A stretch of 64,000 nucleotides of DNA, taken from NCBI RefSeq assembly GCF_025154075.1, contig NZ_JAOAMU010000004.1, positions 62,001-126,000 on the forward strand. Reading direction: 5' to 3'. Source of the stretch: Chryseobacterium herbae (lineage in GTDB: Bacteria > Bacteroidota > Bacteroidia > Flavobacteriales > Weeksellaceae). The position numbers and the translations under genes are program-made. Below, piece by piece: positions 7,472-15,744 of this stretch. Below the pieces are notes generated by a model. The model ran no database searches, had not been told where the DNA came from, and worked only from the letters and a program-made list of their open reading frames with translations. Position 1 is the first letter of the stretch; each line of letters opens with the position of its first letter.

Positions 7472-9967
7472 TTAAATCAATCCAAACTGCTCGAAGTGGT
7501 GTGTAAAATGCTTTTTGTGCATCAGCTCCCACATTTCTTTATTCAGCTTTCCGAATACATAATTCATGTGCTCAGCCTGTGGATTTTCTCTGTAATAGAC
7601 TACAAATCTCTGTAAGTTATCCAGAAATGACTGTTTCGCAGCATCCAGATTTTTATGCTTCAATTCCAGTAAAGTTTCATCTTCAGCCAGGAATGGAGCA
7701 GGGAAATCTTTCGGCATTTTTCTGTGGTTATAAAGGGAATCCTGCCATTTTTCCAATTGCTCTTCAGGTGTGAAACATTTGTCGGCTTCCGGTTCACCTA
7801 GGCTTACCAGAACTCCATGCTCCAAGTGTTCGATCATTTGCTGAGGAGACATTTTACCCCAGTTTATTGACGTGCTTTCTGTTAAACCACCCAATATTTT
7901 CTGAACATTTTTCACATTCAGGTCAATGAAAGGAGAATGCTTTGCCACCAATGTCAGGATCGTCGCTACACAAACGATTTCATCTCTTTGGTTAACCACT
8001 TCTACCAGCCATTTCACAACGCCTGAAGGAATGTTTCTTCCTTTTACCCCTCTGTTTATTTTTTCTTTTGCCGTTAAATAAACCGTGATCGTATCTCCTG
8101 CATAAACCGGTTTAAAGAATGAGCAGTTTTCTAATCCGTAGTTTGCGATAACGGGTCCTTTTTTCCCTGAAACAAACAATCCAGCTGCTGCAGAAAGGAT
8201 AAAATACCCGTGGGCTACTGTTTTATCGAAAATAGTTCCGCTTAAACTTGTAGCATCGGTATGTGCGTAGAAATGATCCCAAGAAACGTTGGAGAAATTA
8301 ACGATATCTGCATCAGTAACCGTTCTTCCCGCTGTTTCCAATGAATCTCCTACTTCAACTTCTTCAAAATATTTCTGGAAAGGATGTTTGTCTGAGAATT
8401 TTTTCTCGGCACCCTGCTGATATACTTTTGTAATCGCTTTCAATACATCCGGAGAACCCTGAATCGCTGTTTTCTGAAGGAAGAAATGAAGACCGTTCAG
8501 TCCGCCCATTTCCTCACCTCCACCAGCTCTTCCCGGACCACCATGCATAAGTGTAGGTAGCGGAGAACCGTGACCTGTACTTTCTTTGGCATTGTCTCTG
8601 TTCAGCACAAAAATTCTACCGTGCTGGGAAGCCATTTTCCATGAAGTTTCTGCGATAAAGGTTTCGTCGTGGGAAATAATAGATCCTACTAAACTTCCTT
8701 TTCCTCTTTTAGCAAGAGCCGCCGCTTCTTCAGCATCTTTGTAAGGCATTAACGTAGAAACCGGTCCGAAAGCTTCTACATCGTGAGAGATATTTTTCTC
8801 GAAAGGTCTATCGTTTAAGAACAGTTTCGGGCTCATAAACGCTCCGTTATCATAGTCCGCATCTACAAGTTCATGTTTTCCGTCGTAAACTAATTCTGTT
8901 TCCGTTTTTAAAATATTTACTTTTCTAACGACCTCATCGTACTGCTGTTTTCCAACCAGTGATCCCATTCTGGTTTCTCTGCTTAACGGGTTTCCGATTT
9001 TGGTTTGGTCTAAAGCTTTAGATAAAGCATTCTGAACATCTCCGATCAGGTGCTCAGGAACAATAATCCTTCTGATTGCCGTACATTTCTGACCTGCTTT
9101 AGTGGTCATTTCAGTACGTACTTCTTTGATGAAGAGATCAAATTCCGGAGTTCCCGGTTTTGCATCCAGACCTAAAATTGAACAGTTCAGAGAGTCCGCT
9201 TCCATATTGAAACGTACAGCATTTCCTGCGATAGACGGCATTGATTTCAGTTTTCTTCCTGTATGGGCAGAACCGGTGAACAGTACAGAATCACCATCCT
9301 GAACATAGTCCAGAATATTGCCAGGCTCACCACAAACCAATTGAAGCGCACCTTCCGGAAGAACTCCACTTTCGATCATGTCCTGAAAAACTGCGTTCGT
9401 CAGGTAAGAACCGTAAGGAGAAGGCTTTACAATAGAAGGAACACCTGCTAACAGTGAAGTTGACAGTTTTTCCAGCATTCCCCAAACCGGGAAGTTATAG
9501 GCATTGATCTGTATAGAAACTCCTTCACTTGGTGTCAGTATATGAGTTCCCAGAAAAGTTCCATTCGCGGAGATTTTCTGAGTTTCGCCATCCACCCAGA
9601 ACGGAGTGTTGGGAAGCATTCTTTTGGCCAATCCGGAATAGGTAAAGAAAGTACCGAAACCTCCTTCTATATCTACCCATGAATCTGCGTGGGTAGCTCC
9701 GGTTTTATATGATAATTCGTAATATTTTTTCTTTCTTTCCAAAAGATAAAGAGCCACTTTTTTCAGCATCTCTCCTCTGTCATAAAACGTCATGGAGGAA
9801 AGGTTTTTGTAGCCTACTGTTCTTCCGTAGTCGAGAGCCTGCTCAAAATTAAGCCCTTCTGTATCTGAAACAGCAACCTGCTCGCCTGTAACGGCATTGT
9901 ATAAAGGAACTCCGTTTCCGGTACCTTCTACCCATTCTCCGTAGATGTAATTTTTCAGTTTTTCCAT
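7472..9967 (-). CDS. paaZ: PaaZ: oxepin-CoA hydrolase / semialdehyde dehydrogenase, fused to a DUF1569 (DinB-like) domain
   Basis: PaaZ opens the oxepin-CoA ring with its MaoC domain and oxidises the resulting aldehyde with its aldehyde dehydrogenase domain, in phenylacetate degradation. The dehydrogenase domain (about 1-525) shows the catalytic Glu at 256 (FNMEADSL) and Cys at 295 (AGQKCTAIRR). The MaoC domain (about 530-675) has Asp564 and His569 in SWDHFYAHTD. Known PaaZ proteins end near 680 residues. This one has 831, and residues 684-831 (KMSPQQMIEHLEHGV ... KKHFTHHFEQFG) look like DUF1569 of the DinB superfamily. The gene lies apart from the other paa genes behind an inserted block. 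Confidence 0.92.
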   Translation of the reverse strand: MEKLKNYIYGEWVEGTGNGVPLYNAVTGEQVAVSDTEGLNFEQALDYGRTVGYKNLSSMTFYDRGEMLKKVALYLLERKKKYYELSYKTGATHADSWVDIEGGFGTFFTYSGLAKRMLPNTPFWVDGETQKISANGTFLGTHILTPSEGVSIQINAYNFPVWGMLEKLSTSLLAGVPSIVKPSPYGSYLTNAVFQDMIESGVLPEGALQLVCGEPGNILDYVQDGDSVLFTGSAHTGRKLKSMPSIAGNAVRFNMEADSLNCSILGLDAKPGTPEFDLFIKEVRTEMTTKAGQKCTAIRRIIVPEHLIGDVQNALSKALDQTKIGNPLSRETRMGSLVGKQQYDEVVRKVNILKTETELVYDGKHELVDADYDNGAFMSPKLFLNDRPFEKNISHDVEAFGPVSTLMPYKDAEEAAALAKRGKGSLVGSIISHDETFIAETSWKMASQHGRIFVLNRDNAKESTGHGSPLPTLMHGGPGRAGGGEEMGGLNGLHFFLQKTAIQGSPDVLKAITKVYQQGAEKKFSDKHPFQKYFEEVEVGDSLETAGRTVTDADIVNFSNVSWDHFYAHTDATSLSGTIFDKTVAHGYFILSAAAGLFVSGKKGPVIANYGLENCSFFKPVYAGDTITVYLTAKEKINRGVKGRNIPSGVVKWLVEVVNQRDEIVCVATILTLVAKHSPFIDLNVKNVQKILGGLTESTSINWGKMSPQQMIEHLEHGVLVSLGEPEADKCFTPEEQLEKWQDSLYNHRKMPKDFPAPFLAEDETLLELKHKNLDAAKQSFLDNLQRFVVYYRENPQAEHMNYVFGKLNKEMWELMHKKHFTHHFEQFGLI

Positions 9968-10022
9968 ATTATTTTTAACTTTTTATTTCTTTTTAATGTC
10001 TAAAAAATCCTACTTTTTCTTT

Positions 10023-10055
10023 AAACCTTATAGGTTTTTGAAACCTATAAGGTTT
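10023..10055. repeat. Perfect REP-like hairpin next to RAYT gene
   Basis: The 15-base arms AAACCTTATAGGTTT (10023-10037) and AAACCTATAAGGTTT (10041-10055) are exact reverse complements with a 3-base loop, and each arm is itself nearly palindromic. It lies 9 bases beyond the stop of the RAYT gene. RAYT proteins act on such hairpins, so it is a candidate substrate. Confidence 0.75.
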
Positions 10056-10064
10056 ACGAATCGC

Positions 10065-10643
10065 TTATTCTAAATTCATAAAATCATATTCTACATTAGA
10101 TTTATGATAACCAAGGAAGTCCTCTTTTGAATCGAAGTATTTCAACATTTCTCTTCTTTGAATACTGCTCGGCTTTTCTACATTTGTGTAAGAATTATAT
10201 GAAGAGTATTTCCATTTTTCAGCCTGACTGGCAAAACCATGATGTACAGGATTATTATGAATATAGTGTAACAGTTTAAGCAGGTATTTTTCATCCTCGA
10301 CTCTCTTCCGTCTCAGGAAATCGAGAAAGAGAGCACCTTTCCTATTATATCTTCTATTGTAAGCTTTGGCATAACTATTCAGAAAATTACTGAATGGTCT
10401 CATCAGATGTTGATGTTCATCTTCAACTTTATCATCAGCTAAGTCTTTAAATCTTATTAATAAATGAAAATGGTTTGGCATTAAACAATAAGCATAAATT
10501 TCTGCTATCGGAGTAATATATTTTAATAACCTGTCCAGAAAATACTGGTAGTTACTATCTTCCACAAATAGCAAATCTTTTCCGTTGGCATGCGAGTATA
10601 TATGATAAATATATCCGGACTCAAAATGCTCTGCGATGGTCAT
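10065..10643 (-). CDS. REP-associated tyrosine transposase (RAYT, Y1_Tnp family)
   Basis: The 192-residue protein has the Y1 transposase HUH signature YCLMPNHFHLLIRF (His58 and His60) and a later stretch with tyrosines SYAKAYNRRYNRKGALF where the nucleophile of the IS200/RAYT group is found. This family cuts single-stranded DNA at REP hairpins and is usually single-copy and not self-mobilising. A perfect hairpin lies right after its stop and a related one lies at 13133-13158, on the other side of the esterase/DUF6624 genes. The frame appears intact. Confidence 0.88.
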   Translation of the reverse strand: MTIAEHFESGYIYHIYSHANGKDLLFVEDSNYQYFLDRLLKYITPIAEIYAYCLMPNHFHLLIRFKDLADDKVEDEHQHLMRPFSNFLNSYAKAYNRRYNRKGALFLDFLRRKRVEDEKYLLKLLHYIHNNPVHHGFASQAEKWKYSSYNSYTNVEKPSSIQRREMLKYFDSKEDFLGYHKSNVEYDFMNLE

Positions 10644-10666
10644 TTCTTCTTTATTAATTCTAAAGT

Positions 10667-10936
10667 TTATTTTTTAATAATGAGTTGTACTATTTTCCTT
10701 CCTCCTATAAACAGCAACAGCAGAATAAGGGAAAAATCCAGGATCAGAACTGCATCCACAAACAGGGTATATAAAAAATCCTTCTGTTTCAGCTTTCTGA
10801 TCACATGTTCTGATTCTACATGCTCAAGCGCATCGGAAATACCCATTGATTCCCACAATAGATAGAACCCCGCATAATTGATTCCGATAAGGGCAATCAA
10901 CAGGAAAATCCAATGTTTTTTTAGACGCTCTATCAT
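10667..10936 (-). CDS. Small two-helix membrane protein, unknown function
   Basis: The 89-residue product has a hydrophobic helix at about 10-28 and a second at about 57-80, with a short charged stretch (HVESEHVIRKLKQKD) between them. I do not recognise a family. Its start codon directly follows the stop of the DUF6624 gene with no gap, so the two are translated from one message. It may act with that protein, but this rests on position alone. Confidence 0.6.
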   Translation of the reverse strand: MIERLKKHWIFLLIALIGINYAGFYLLWESMGISDALEHVESEHVIRKLKQKDFLYTLFVDAVLILDFSLILLLLFIGGRKIVQLIIKK

Positions 10937-12262
10937 TTATTTCTTTTTCTGAAGAAGGTCCAAAGCTTCTTTCAATGTATATTTTTTATATTCGAATCCT
11001 CCTGCATCTTTAGCATAATCTTCGATAGTCCTTCCAAATCCGGAATTCTTTCTCAGTTCGTTGACACCCTCCGGATCTTTTATCGGCCACACAAATGACA
11101 GGGTTTCCGTTTTTCCGTTTTTTGTTGAAAAAATTGAACGGATCTGTGTTCCATAGATTTGCTCTTTGTTTTCGTACATCAGCTTTCTGTCCATCATCAT
11201 AGCATAGAGTCTGAACGGCAGTTCTTTTTCATCGGCTGCTTTTTTAATCAGAGGAAGATATTTTTCAATTTTAGGGGAATGCTGGATAACATACCATACG
11301 GCATAATTCTCAGGTTCTCCCACCATAGATTTTCCGGGATAGCCATATTTTTCAATAATCTTCTCAACTTTAACCAGATTCTTCTGATCCTGATCGTCCA
11401 TCAATTTGATAAGCCCTGTACTCACATCTTCTGTAGAGAGGTTTTTCTCTTTTATGATCTCGGCCTTTCTTTCAGGGGTAATGTTGTGTTGTGTCAACTC
11501 CCGGTAGATCTGATCGTCTTTATAAATTTGTGCAAGCTCTTTCTTAAGTTCAAGATTGAGCGGTTTTTCTGTAGTTTTCTGGCCTTCTCCGAACTTCGAA
11601 ACTTCATCTAAAGTATAATTCTTAAAAACAAAACTCTTTCCGTAGAGGCGCTTGGCATAGCTTTCTACCGTATCATCAAAACCAGCTTCTTTTCTGAGCT
11701 TGTTTACATTTTTAACATCTTTAATCGGCCAAATAATAGGATCACTTTCTTTCTCTCCATCGTTAGAAGAAAACCCCTGAGTTCCGTAGATCTGCTCTTT
11801 TCCATCATTCATTAACTGTCTGTCCAGCATCATAGCATAAAATCTGAACGGAATTTCTTGATGATCAGCCGCCGTTTTAATAACGGGCATATATTGATTA
11901 ATTTTTGGAGAGTGCTGAATAACAAACCATGTGGTTTCATTTTCCGGTTCTCCTACCAGAGATTTCCCGGGATAGCCATATTCTGCAATAATTTTTTCAA
12001 CTTTTTTAAGATTGATTTTATCCTGCTCATCCATCAGTGACCATAATCTATCTGTAATATCTTCCTTACTAAGATTTTTTTCTTTCATGACCTTTTCCTT
12101 TTGCTCCTGGGAAACGTCAGACTGCATCAGTTCACGATAGATTTGATCATCTTTTTGAATCGTAGCCAATTCATTTTTAAGCTTTACATTAATTTTCTTA
12201 TCCTGCTTTTTCTGAGCATTGATCAAAACTGAAAAGAAAATGGCGAAAAATAAATACCTCAT
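10937..12262 (-). CDS. Secreted protein with two tandem DUF6624 domains
   Basis: The 441-residue protein has a signal peptide (MRYLFFAIFFSVLINA) and then two similar halves, about 28-235 and 238-441. Each half begins with an ELA-I-KDDQIYREL segment, continues with YGYPGKS-VGEPEN and IQHSPKI, and ends with a DR-LM-KEQIYGTQ element. This fits DUF6624, a Bacteroidota family of unknown function. The internal duplication is plain by eye. It is followed without a gap by the small membrane protein and preceded, 18 bases away, by the esterase gene. Confidence 0.8.
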   Translation of the reverse strand: MRYLFFAIFFSVLINAQKKQDKKINVKLKNELATIQKDDQIYRELMQSDVSQEQKEKVMKEKNLSKEDITDRLWSLMDEQDKINLKKVEKIIAEYGYPGKSLVGEPENETTWFVIQHSPKINQYMPVIKTAADHQEIPFRFYAMMLDRQLMNDGKEQIYGTQGFSSNDGEKESDPIIWPIKDVKNVNKLRKEAGFDDTVESYAKRLYGKSFVFKNYTLDEVSKFGEGQKTTEKPLNLELKKELAQIYKDDQIYRELTQHNITPERKAEIIKEKNLSTEDVSTGLIKLMDDQDQKNLVKVEKIIEKYGYPGKSMVGEPENYAVWYVIQHSPKIEKYLPLIKKAADEKELPFRLYAMMMDRKLMYENKEQIYGTQIRSIFSTKNGKTETLSFVWPIKDPEGVNELRKNSGFGRTIEDYAKDAGGFEYKKYTLKEALDLLQKKK

Positions 12263-12280
12263 GATTCGTATTTTGATGGT

Positions 12281-13123
12281 TTACTTTTTAGGCTCTTTAT
12301 ACGGGAATAATTTCACCAGACCTTCGTACAAACTTCTGTGAAGAATGGTAGCGTGATTATCTGTTTCCATCATTTTATATTCTACAGTCCAGTTCTTTTT
12401 ACCAGCCTGTTTCAGTACATCATAAAGAGATCCTGCGTCTTTTACCATCACAGGATGTTCGTCTTTTCCTACAGAAACGTAAATAAATTTCTTCGTATCC
12501 GGGCTTTTGGCAAGCAACTGCGGAGCCTGTTTCAATAAGCTCTGATCATCCCACCACAAACTTGGGCTGATGATAAAATAATTATTGAACATTTCCGGCT
12601 TTTTCAACAAGATTTCTGTTGCCAGAAGTCCACCAAGAGATTGACCGAATACATATTTTTCTGTTGTTTTATACTGGCTTCCTACGTAAGGGAGTAATTC
12701 TTTATCCAGAAACTCAATAAATTTATCTGAATGTCCTGTCGTAGGATAATCCTGTTGTAAATCTTTCAGGTCTGTATGAAAGGTAAAGTCCCTTTTTCTG
12801 TCGATGTTGGCAATTCCTACTACGATGGTTTCAGGCATGGCATACATTTGATTAAAGAACTGTACTAATCCGGAAACATGGATAAAGTCTTCGTTCATTG
12901 AGCCATCCAGCAGATAGATCACCGGGTATGATTTTGTTTTATCAAAACCTTGCGGCAGATAAATATTTAAAGTTCTGTCTTCATTTAAGATCTTAGATTT
13001 AAATGTTCTGACCTCTCCGATAGTCAACGGTTTTACTTTTTCATTCTGGGCTAAAACCATGAATTGAAAAGCAAACAACATACTACAGGTAATGAGCATC
13101 TTTTTGATCATATTCGTTTTCAT
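12281..13123 (-). CDS. Secreted alpha/beta-hydrolase esterase (IroE/Fes-like)
   Basis: The 280-residue protein has a signal peptide ending near VLAQ (residue 26) and an alpha/beta-hydrolase fold typical of the putative esterase family. The nucleophile elbow is FGQSLGG with Ser162. The early oxyanion segment is PVIYLLDGS, and a late NHATILH may supply the catalytic His. Relatives cleave ester bonds of siderophores or sugars, but the substrate here cannot be read from sequence. The gene starts the block between paaY and paaZ (with DUF6624 and RAYT genes) and is not known from paa pathways. Confidence 0.82.
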   Translation of the reverse strand: MKTNMIKKMLITCSMLFAFQFMVLAQNEKVKPLTIGEVRTFKSKILNEDRTLNIYLPQGFDKTKSYPVIYLLDGSMNEDFIHVSGLVQFFNQMYAMPETIVVGIANIDRKRDFTFHTDLKDLQQDYPTTGHSDKFIEFLDKELLPYVGSQYKTTEKYVFGQSLGGLLATEILLKKPEMFNNYFIISPSLWWDDQSLLKQAPQLLAKSPDTKKFIYVSVGKDEHPVMVKDAGSLYDVLKQAGKKNWTVEYKMMETDNHATILHRSLYEGLVKLFPYKEPKK

Positions 13124-13132
13124 TGTATCATA

Positions 13133-13158
13133 AAACCTTATCGTTTTGAATAAGGTTT
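13133..13158. repeat. REP-like hairpin related to the RAYT hairpin
   Basis: AAACCTTA (13133-13140) and TAAGGTTT (13151-13158) form an 8-bp inverted repeat with a 10-base loop. The arms match the outer part of the hairpin beside the RAYT gene at 10023-10055. The two bracket the esterase, DUF6624, membrane protein and RAYT genes. Confidence 0.6.
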
Positions 13159-13164
13159 AAAAGT

Positions 13165-13758
13165 TTATTTTAAATCCGCCCAGATGCTGTAATCCACAGT
13201 TTTGGTCGCGGTCTGTTCTACATATTCTGAGAACGGTTCACATGGCAGGATAGCCTCTTTTCCTTCTCTTGCCAGCTGTTGGTATAGCTTCGTTCCTTCT
13301 GTTTTCCAATGGATCATTTCGTCGGAAACATCGCGAATAATTTTCGCAGGGCTTCCTACAATCAGTTTTCGCGGTCCGCAGGTGAAGTTAGCAGGAACAA
13401 AAGCCAATGCTCCGATGATGCATTCATCACCGATAACAGCTTTATCCATCACTACGGAATTCATTCCTACCAAGCAGTTTTTACCGATATGTCCGGAATG
13501 GATAATCGCGCCATGTCCGATATGGGCTGATTCCTCAAGAATGGTTTCGATATTCGGGAACACATGCAGGGTGCAGTTTTCCTGTACATTGGCTCCGTCT
13601 TTAATGATAATTTTCCCCCAGTCGCCTCGGATCACAGCATTGGGTCCGATATATACTTCTTCACCGATTTCCACATTCCCGATGATCACCGCCTGCGGAT
13701 GAATATAGGCAGAGGGTTTGATGATGGGGCGGATACCGTGGTATGAGTAGATGTTCAT
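13165..13758 (-). CDS. paaY: PaaY: gamma-carbonic-anhydrase-fold thioesterase
   Basis: The 197-residue protein is a left-handed beta-helix of hexapeptide repeats (IIGNVEIGEEVYIGPNAV and further on). It has a His triad typical of the gamma-carbonic anhydrase fold: His65 in NCTLHVF, His82 in HIGHG and His87 in IIHSG. PaaY in other bacteria is a thioesterase that cleaves stalled CoA derivatives in the phenylacetate route. It sits beside paaJ in the paa order, which supports the assignment over a generic acyltransferase. Confidence 0.85.
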   Translation of the reverse strand: MNIYSYHGIRPIIKPSAYIHPQAVIIGNVEIGEEVYIGPNAVIRGDWGKIIIKDGANVQENCTLHVFPNIETILEESAHIGHGAIIHSGHIGKNCLVGMNSVVMDKAVIGDECIIGALAFVPANFTCGPRKLIVGSPAKIIRDVSDEMIHWKTEGTKLYQQLAREGKEAILPCEPFSEYVEQTATKTVDYSIWADLK

Positions 13759-13770
13759 AAAATTTTTGTT

Positions 13771-13880
13771 AAAAATTTAATTTAACAATGTATCAATCTA
13801 ACAGTTTACCAATTGAAATGCTTTGGCAACCTCAGCATAGGAGGAATTGTTACATTGATACATTTTTATATTGTTACATT
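13771..13880. repeat. AT-rich intergenic inverted repeat (paaJ-paaY gap)
   Basis: The left part carries AACAATGTATCAATCTAACA-type units and the right part the complementary TTGTTACATTGATACA units, so the transcript could fold on itself. The same unit recurs in most paa gene gaps. Confidence 0.6.
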
Positions 13881-13890
13881 TTTGAAAAAG

Positions 13891-15096
13891 TTATACTTTT
13901 TCAATAACCATTGCATAGCCCTGTCCGACACCGATACAAAGGGTACACAATGCATATTTCTTGTTTTGTTTCTCCAGTTCAATAGCGGCAGAACCAATGA
14001 TTCTTGCTCCTGAAACTCCCAGCGGGTGACCGATGGCAATAGCTCCTCCGTTTGGATTTACTCTTGAATCATCATCTTTCAAACCTAAGCTTCTGGTCAC
14101 GGCCAATGCCTGCGCTGCAAATGCTTCGTTCAGTTCAATAATATCCATATCTTCCAGAGAAAGATTTAATCTTTTTAATAATTTCTGAGTGGCCTCTACA
14201 GGTCCGATTCCCATAATTCTAGGTTCCACACCAGCTACGGCAGATCCTAAGATTTTAGCTTTCGGTTTTAAACCATATTTTTTCACGGCTTCTTCACTGG
14301 CCAGGATAAGCGCTGCTGCTCCGTCATTCATTCCTGAAGCATTTCCGGCAGTTACGGTTCCTTCTTTTCTGAAAGCGGGACGAAGTTTTCCTAAACCTTC
14401 CATAGAAGATGTAGGTTTGATGAATTCATCCTGATCAAAAACTTTAGGATCGCCTTTTTTCTGAGGAATTTCAACTTTTACAATTTCTTCCGCCAGTCTT
14501 CCGCTTTGCTGAGCTTTTGTCGCTTTCTGCTGCGACCAAAGGGCAAATTTATCCTGATCTTCTCTGCTGATATTATGCATATCGGCTAAGTTTTCAGCAG
14601 TATCTCCCATTCCGTCAACCCCGTACAATTCTTTCATCTTCGGGTTAACAAAACGCCATCCGAAAGTCGTATCAAACATCTGACTGTCTCTTCCGAAAGC
14701 AGCACCCGGCTTAGACATTACGTAAGGAGAACGCGTCATCTGTTCTACTCCACCGGCGATATAAATTTCACCCTCTCCGGAAGCAATCGAACGAAAAGCA
14801 TTAGCCACCGCCGACATTCCCGAAGCACAAAGTCTGTTTACCGTTTCTCCACCGATTTTGTAAGGCAATCCAGCCAATAAAAGAGCCATTCTTGCCACGT
14901 TACGGTTATCTTCTCCCGCCTGATTAGCACATCCGAAAATAACATCCTCAATTTCCTCAGCAGGAACTTCAGGATTTCTGGCCATAACTTCTTTAATAAC
15001 GACTGCCGCCAAATCATCAGCTCTTACTTCTGATAATCCACCCTGCAGTTTTGAAATGGGTGTTCTGACGTAGTCTATGATGTATACGTTGTTCAT
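13891..15096 (-). CDS. paaJ: PaaJ: 3-oxoadipyl-CoA thiolase
   Basis: The 401-residue enzyme is a full-length thiolase. The acyl-accepting Cys is Cys90 in VNRLCASGM, the base is His357 in AIGHPLG and the second Cys is Cys387 in LCIGVGQG. It cleaves 3-oxoadipyl-CoA and the 3-oxo-dehydrosuberyl intermediate to release acetyl-CoA in phenylacetate breakdown. The position in the paa cluster between paaI and paaY supports PaaJ over a general acetyl-CoA acetyltransferase. Confidence 0.92.
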   Translation of the reverse strand: MNNVYIIDYVRTPISKLQGGLSEVRADDLAAVVIKEVMARNPEVPAEEIEDVIFGCANQAGEDNRNVARMALLLAGLPYKIGGETVNRLCASGMSAVANAFRSIASGEGEIYIAGGVEQMTRSPYVMSKPGAAFGRDSQMFDTTFGWRFVNPKMKELYGVDGMGDTAENLADMHNISREDQDKFALWSQQKATKAQQSGRLAEEIVKVEIPQKKGDPKVFDQDEFIKPTSSMEGLGKLRPAFRKEGTVTAGNASGMNDGAAALILASEEAVKKYGLKPKAKILGSAVAGVEPRIMGIGPVEATQKLLKRLNLSLEDMDIIELNEAFAAQALAVTRSLGLKDDDSRVNPNGGAIAIGHPLGVSGARIIGSAAIELEKQNKKYALCTLCIGVGQGYAMVIEKV

Positions 15097-15106
15097 TTTT
15101 ATTAAT

Positions 15107-15180
15107 TTAACAATGTATCAGTTTAACAATGTAACAATTGGATTGGTAGATTGGTACATTTTCAAATTGGTACATTTTGT
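15107..15180. repeat. AT-rich intergenic inverted repeat (paaI-paaJ gap)
   Basis: This gap begins TTTAACAATGTATCAG-like and ends ATTGGTACATTT-like, another copy of the repeat family in the paa gaps. Confidence 0.55.
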
Positions 15181-15594
15181 TTATAGTTCAGTTACTTTTT
15201 TTCCGATTTTATAGACTGTTCCGACGAATTTTGCGATCAGCTCATTGTTTTGATTAGTGATCTTGATGTCGTAAACGGCTGTTTTTCTGGTCTCATTCAC
15301 CAGAATACATTCTGCTCTGAAAACATCACCTTCTTTCCCGGCTTTGGTAAAATTAATGATACAGTTCAGGGCAACGGCTGCCTCTCCGGAATTGTTGGAC
15401 GAAAATGCCAATGCAGAATCTGCAAAAGCAAACGTAACTCCTCCGTGAACCGTTTTTAGCCCATTAATCATTTCTTTTTTGATGGGCATTTCTATTAAAC
15501 AATAATTTTCTTTGACTTCGATCATTTTGATATTCATCCATTGGGAAAAATAATCCTGACCGAACATATAATCTGCAACTTGTCTCGGCGTCAT
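15181..15594 (-). CDS. paaI: PaaI: hot-dog thioesterase
   Basis: The 137-residue protein has the hot-dog thioesterase motif VHGGVTFAFADSALAFSSN with His50-Gly-Gly and the catalytic-type Asp59. PaaI hydrolyses CoA esters that stall in the phenylacetate pathway and so frees CoA. Length and neighbours (paaH downstream in coordinates, paaJ after it) fit. Confidence 0.9.
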   Translation of the reverse strand: MTPRQVADYMFGQDYFSQWMNIKMIEVKENYCLIEMPIKKEMINGLKTVHGGVTFAFADSALAFSSNNSGEAAVALNCIINFTKAGKEGDVFRAECILVNETRKTAVYDIKITNQNNELIAKFVGTVYKIGKKVTEL

Positions 15595-15597
15595 TTT

Positions 15598-15735
15598 TTT
15601 TAATTTATCAATGTAACCTGTTTTTTTTTATATAAATCGGATTATATCCGATTCTATGTTAAATCGTCCCTTTGGGACTCATTATTTAGATATTGATAAC
15701 AGGTATATTTTTTTATATTGTTACACCCTTACATT
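15598..15735. repeat. AT-rich intergenic repeat with inner hairpin (paaH-paaI gap)
   Basis: The ends resemble the AATGTAAC / GTTACA units of the paa gaps. The middle carries its own dyad, AATCGGATTATATCCGATT, at about 15636-15654. Confidence 0.55.
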
Positions 15736-15744
15736 TTTATCTTG

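Noticed and set aside
10065..10643. Complete insertion sequence
   Set aside because: RAYT genes are domesticated and no terminal repeats or target duplication of an IS were found; only hairpins.
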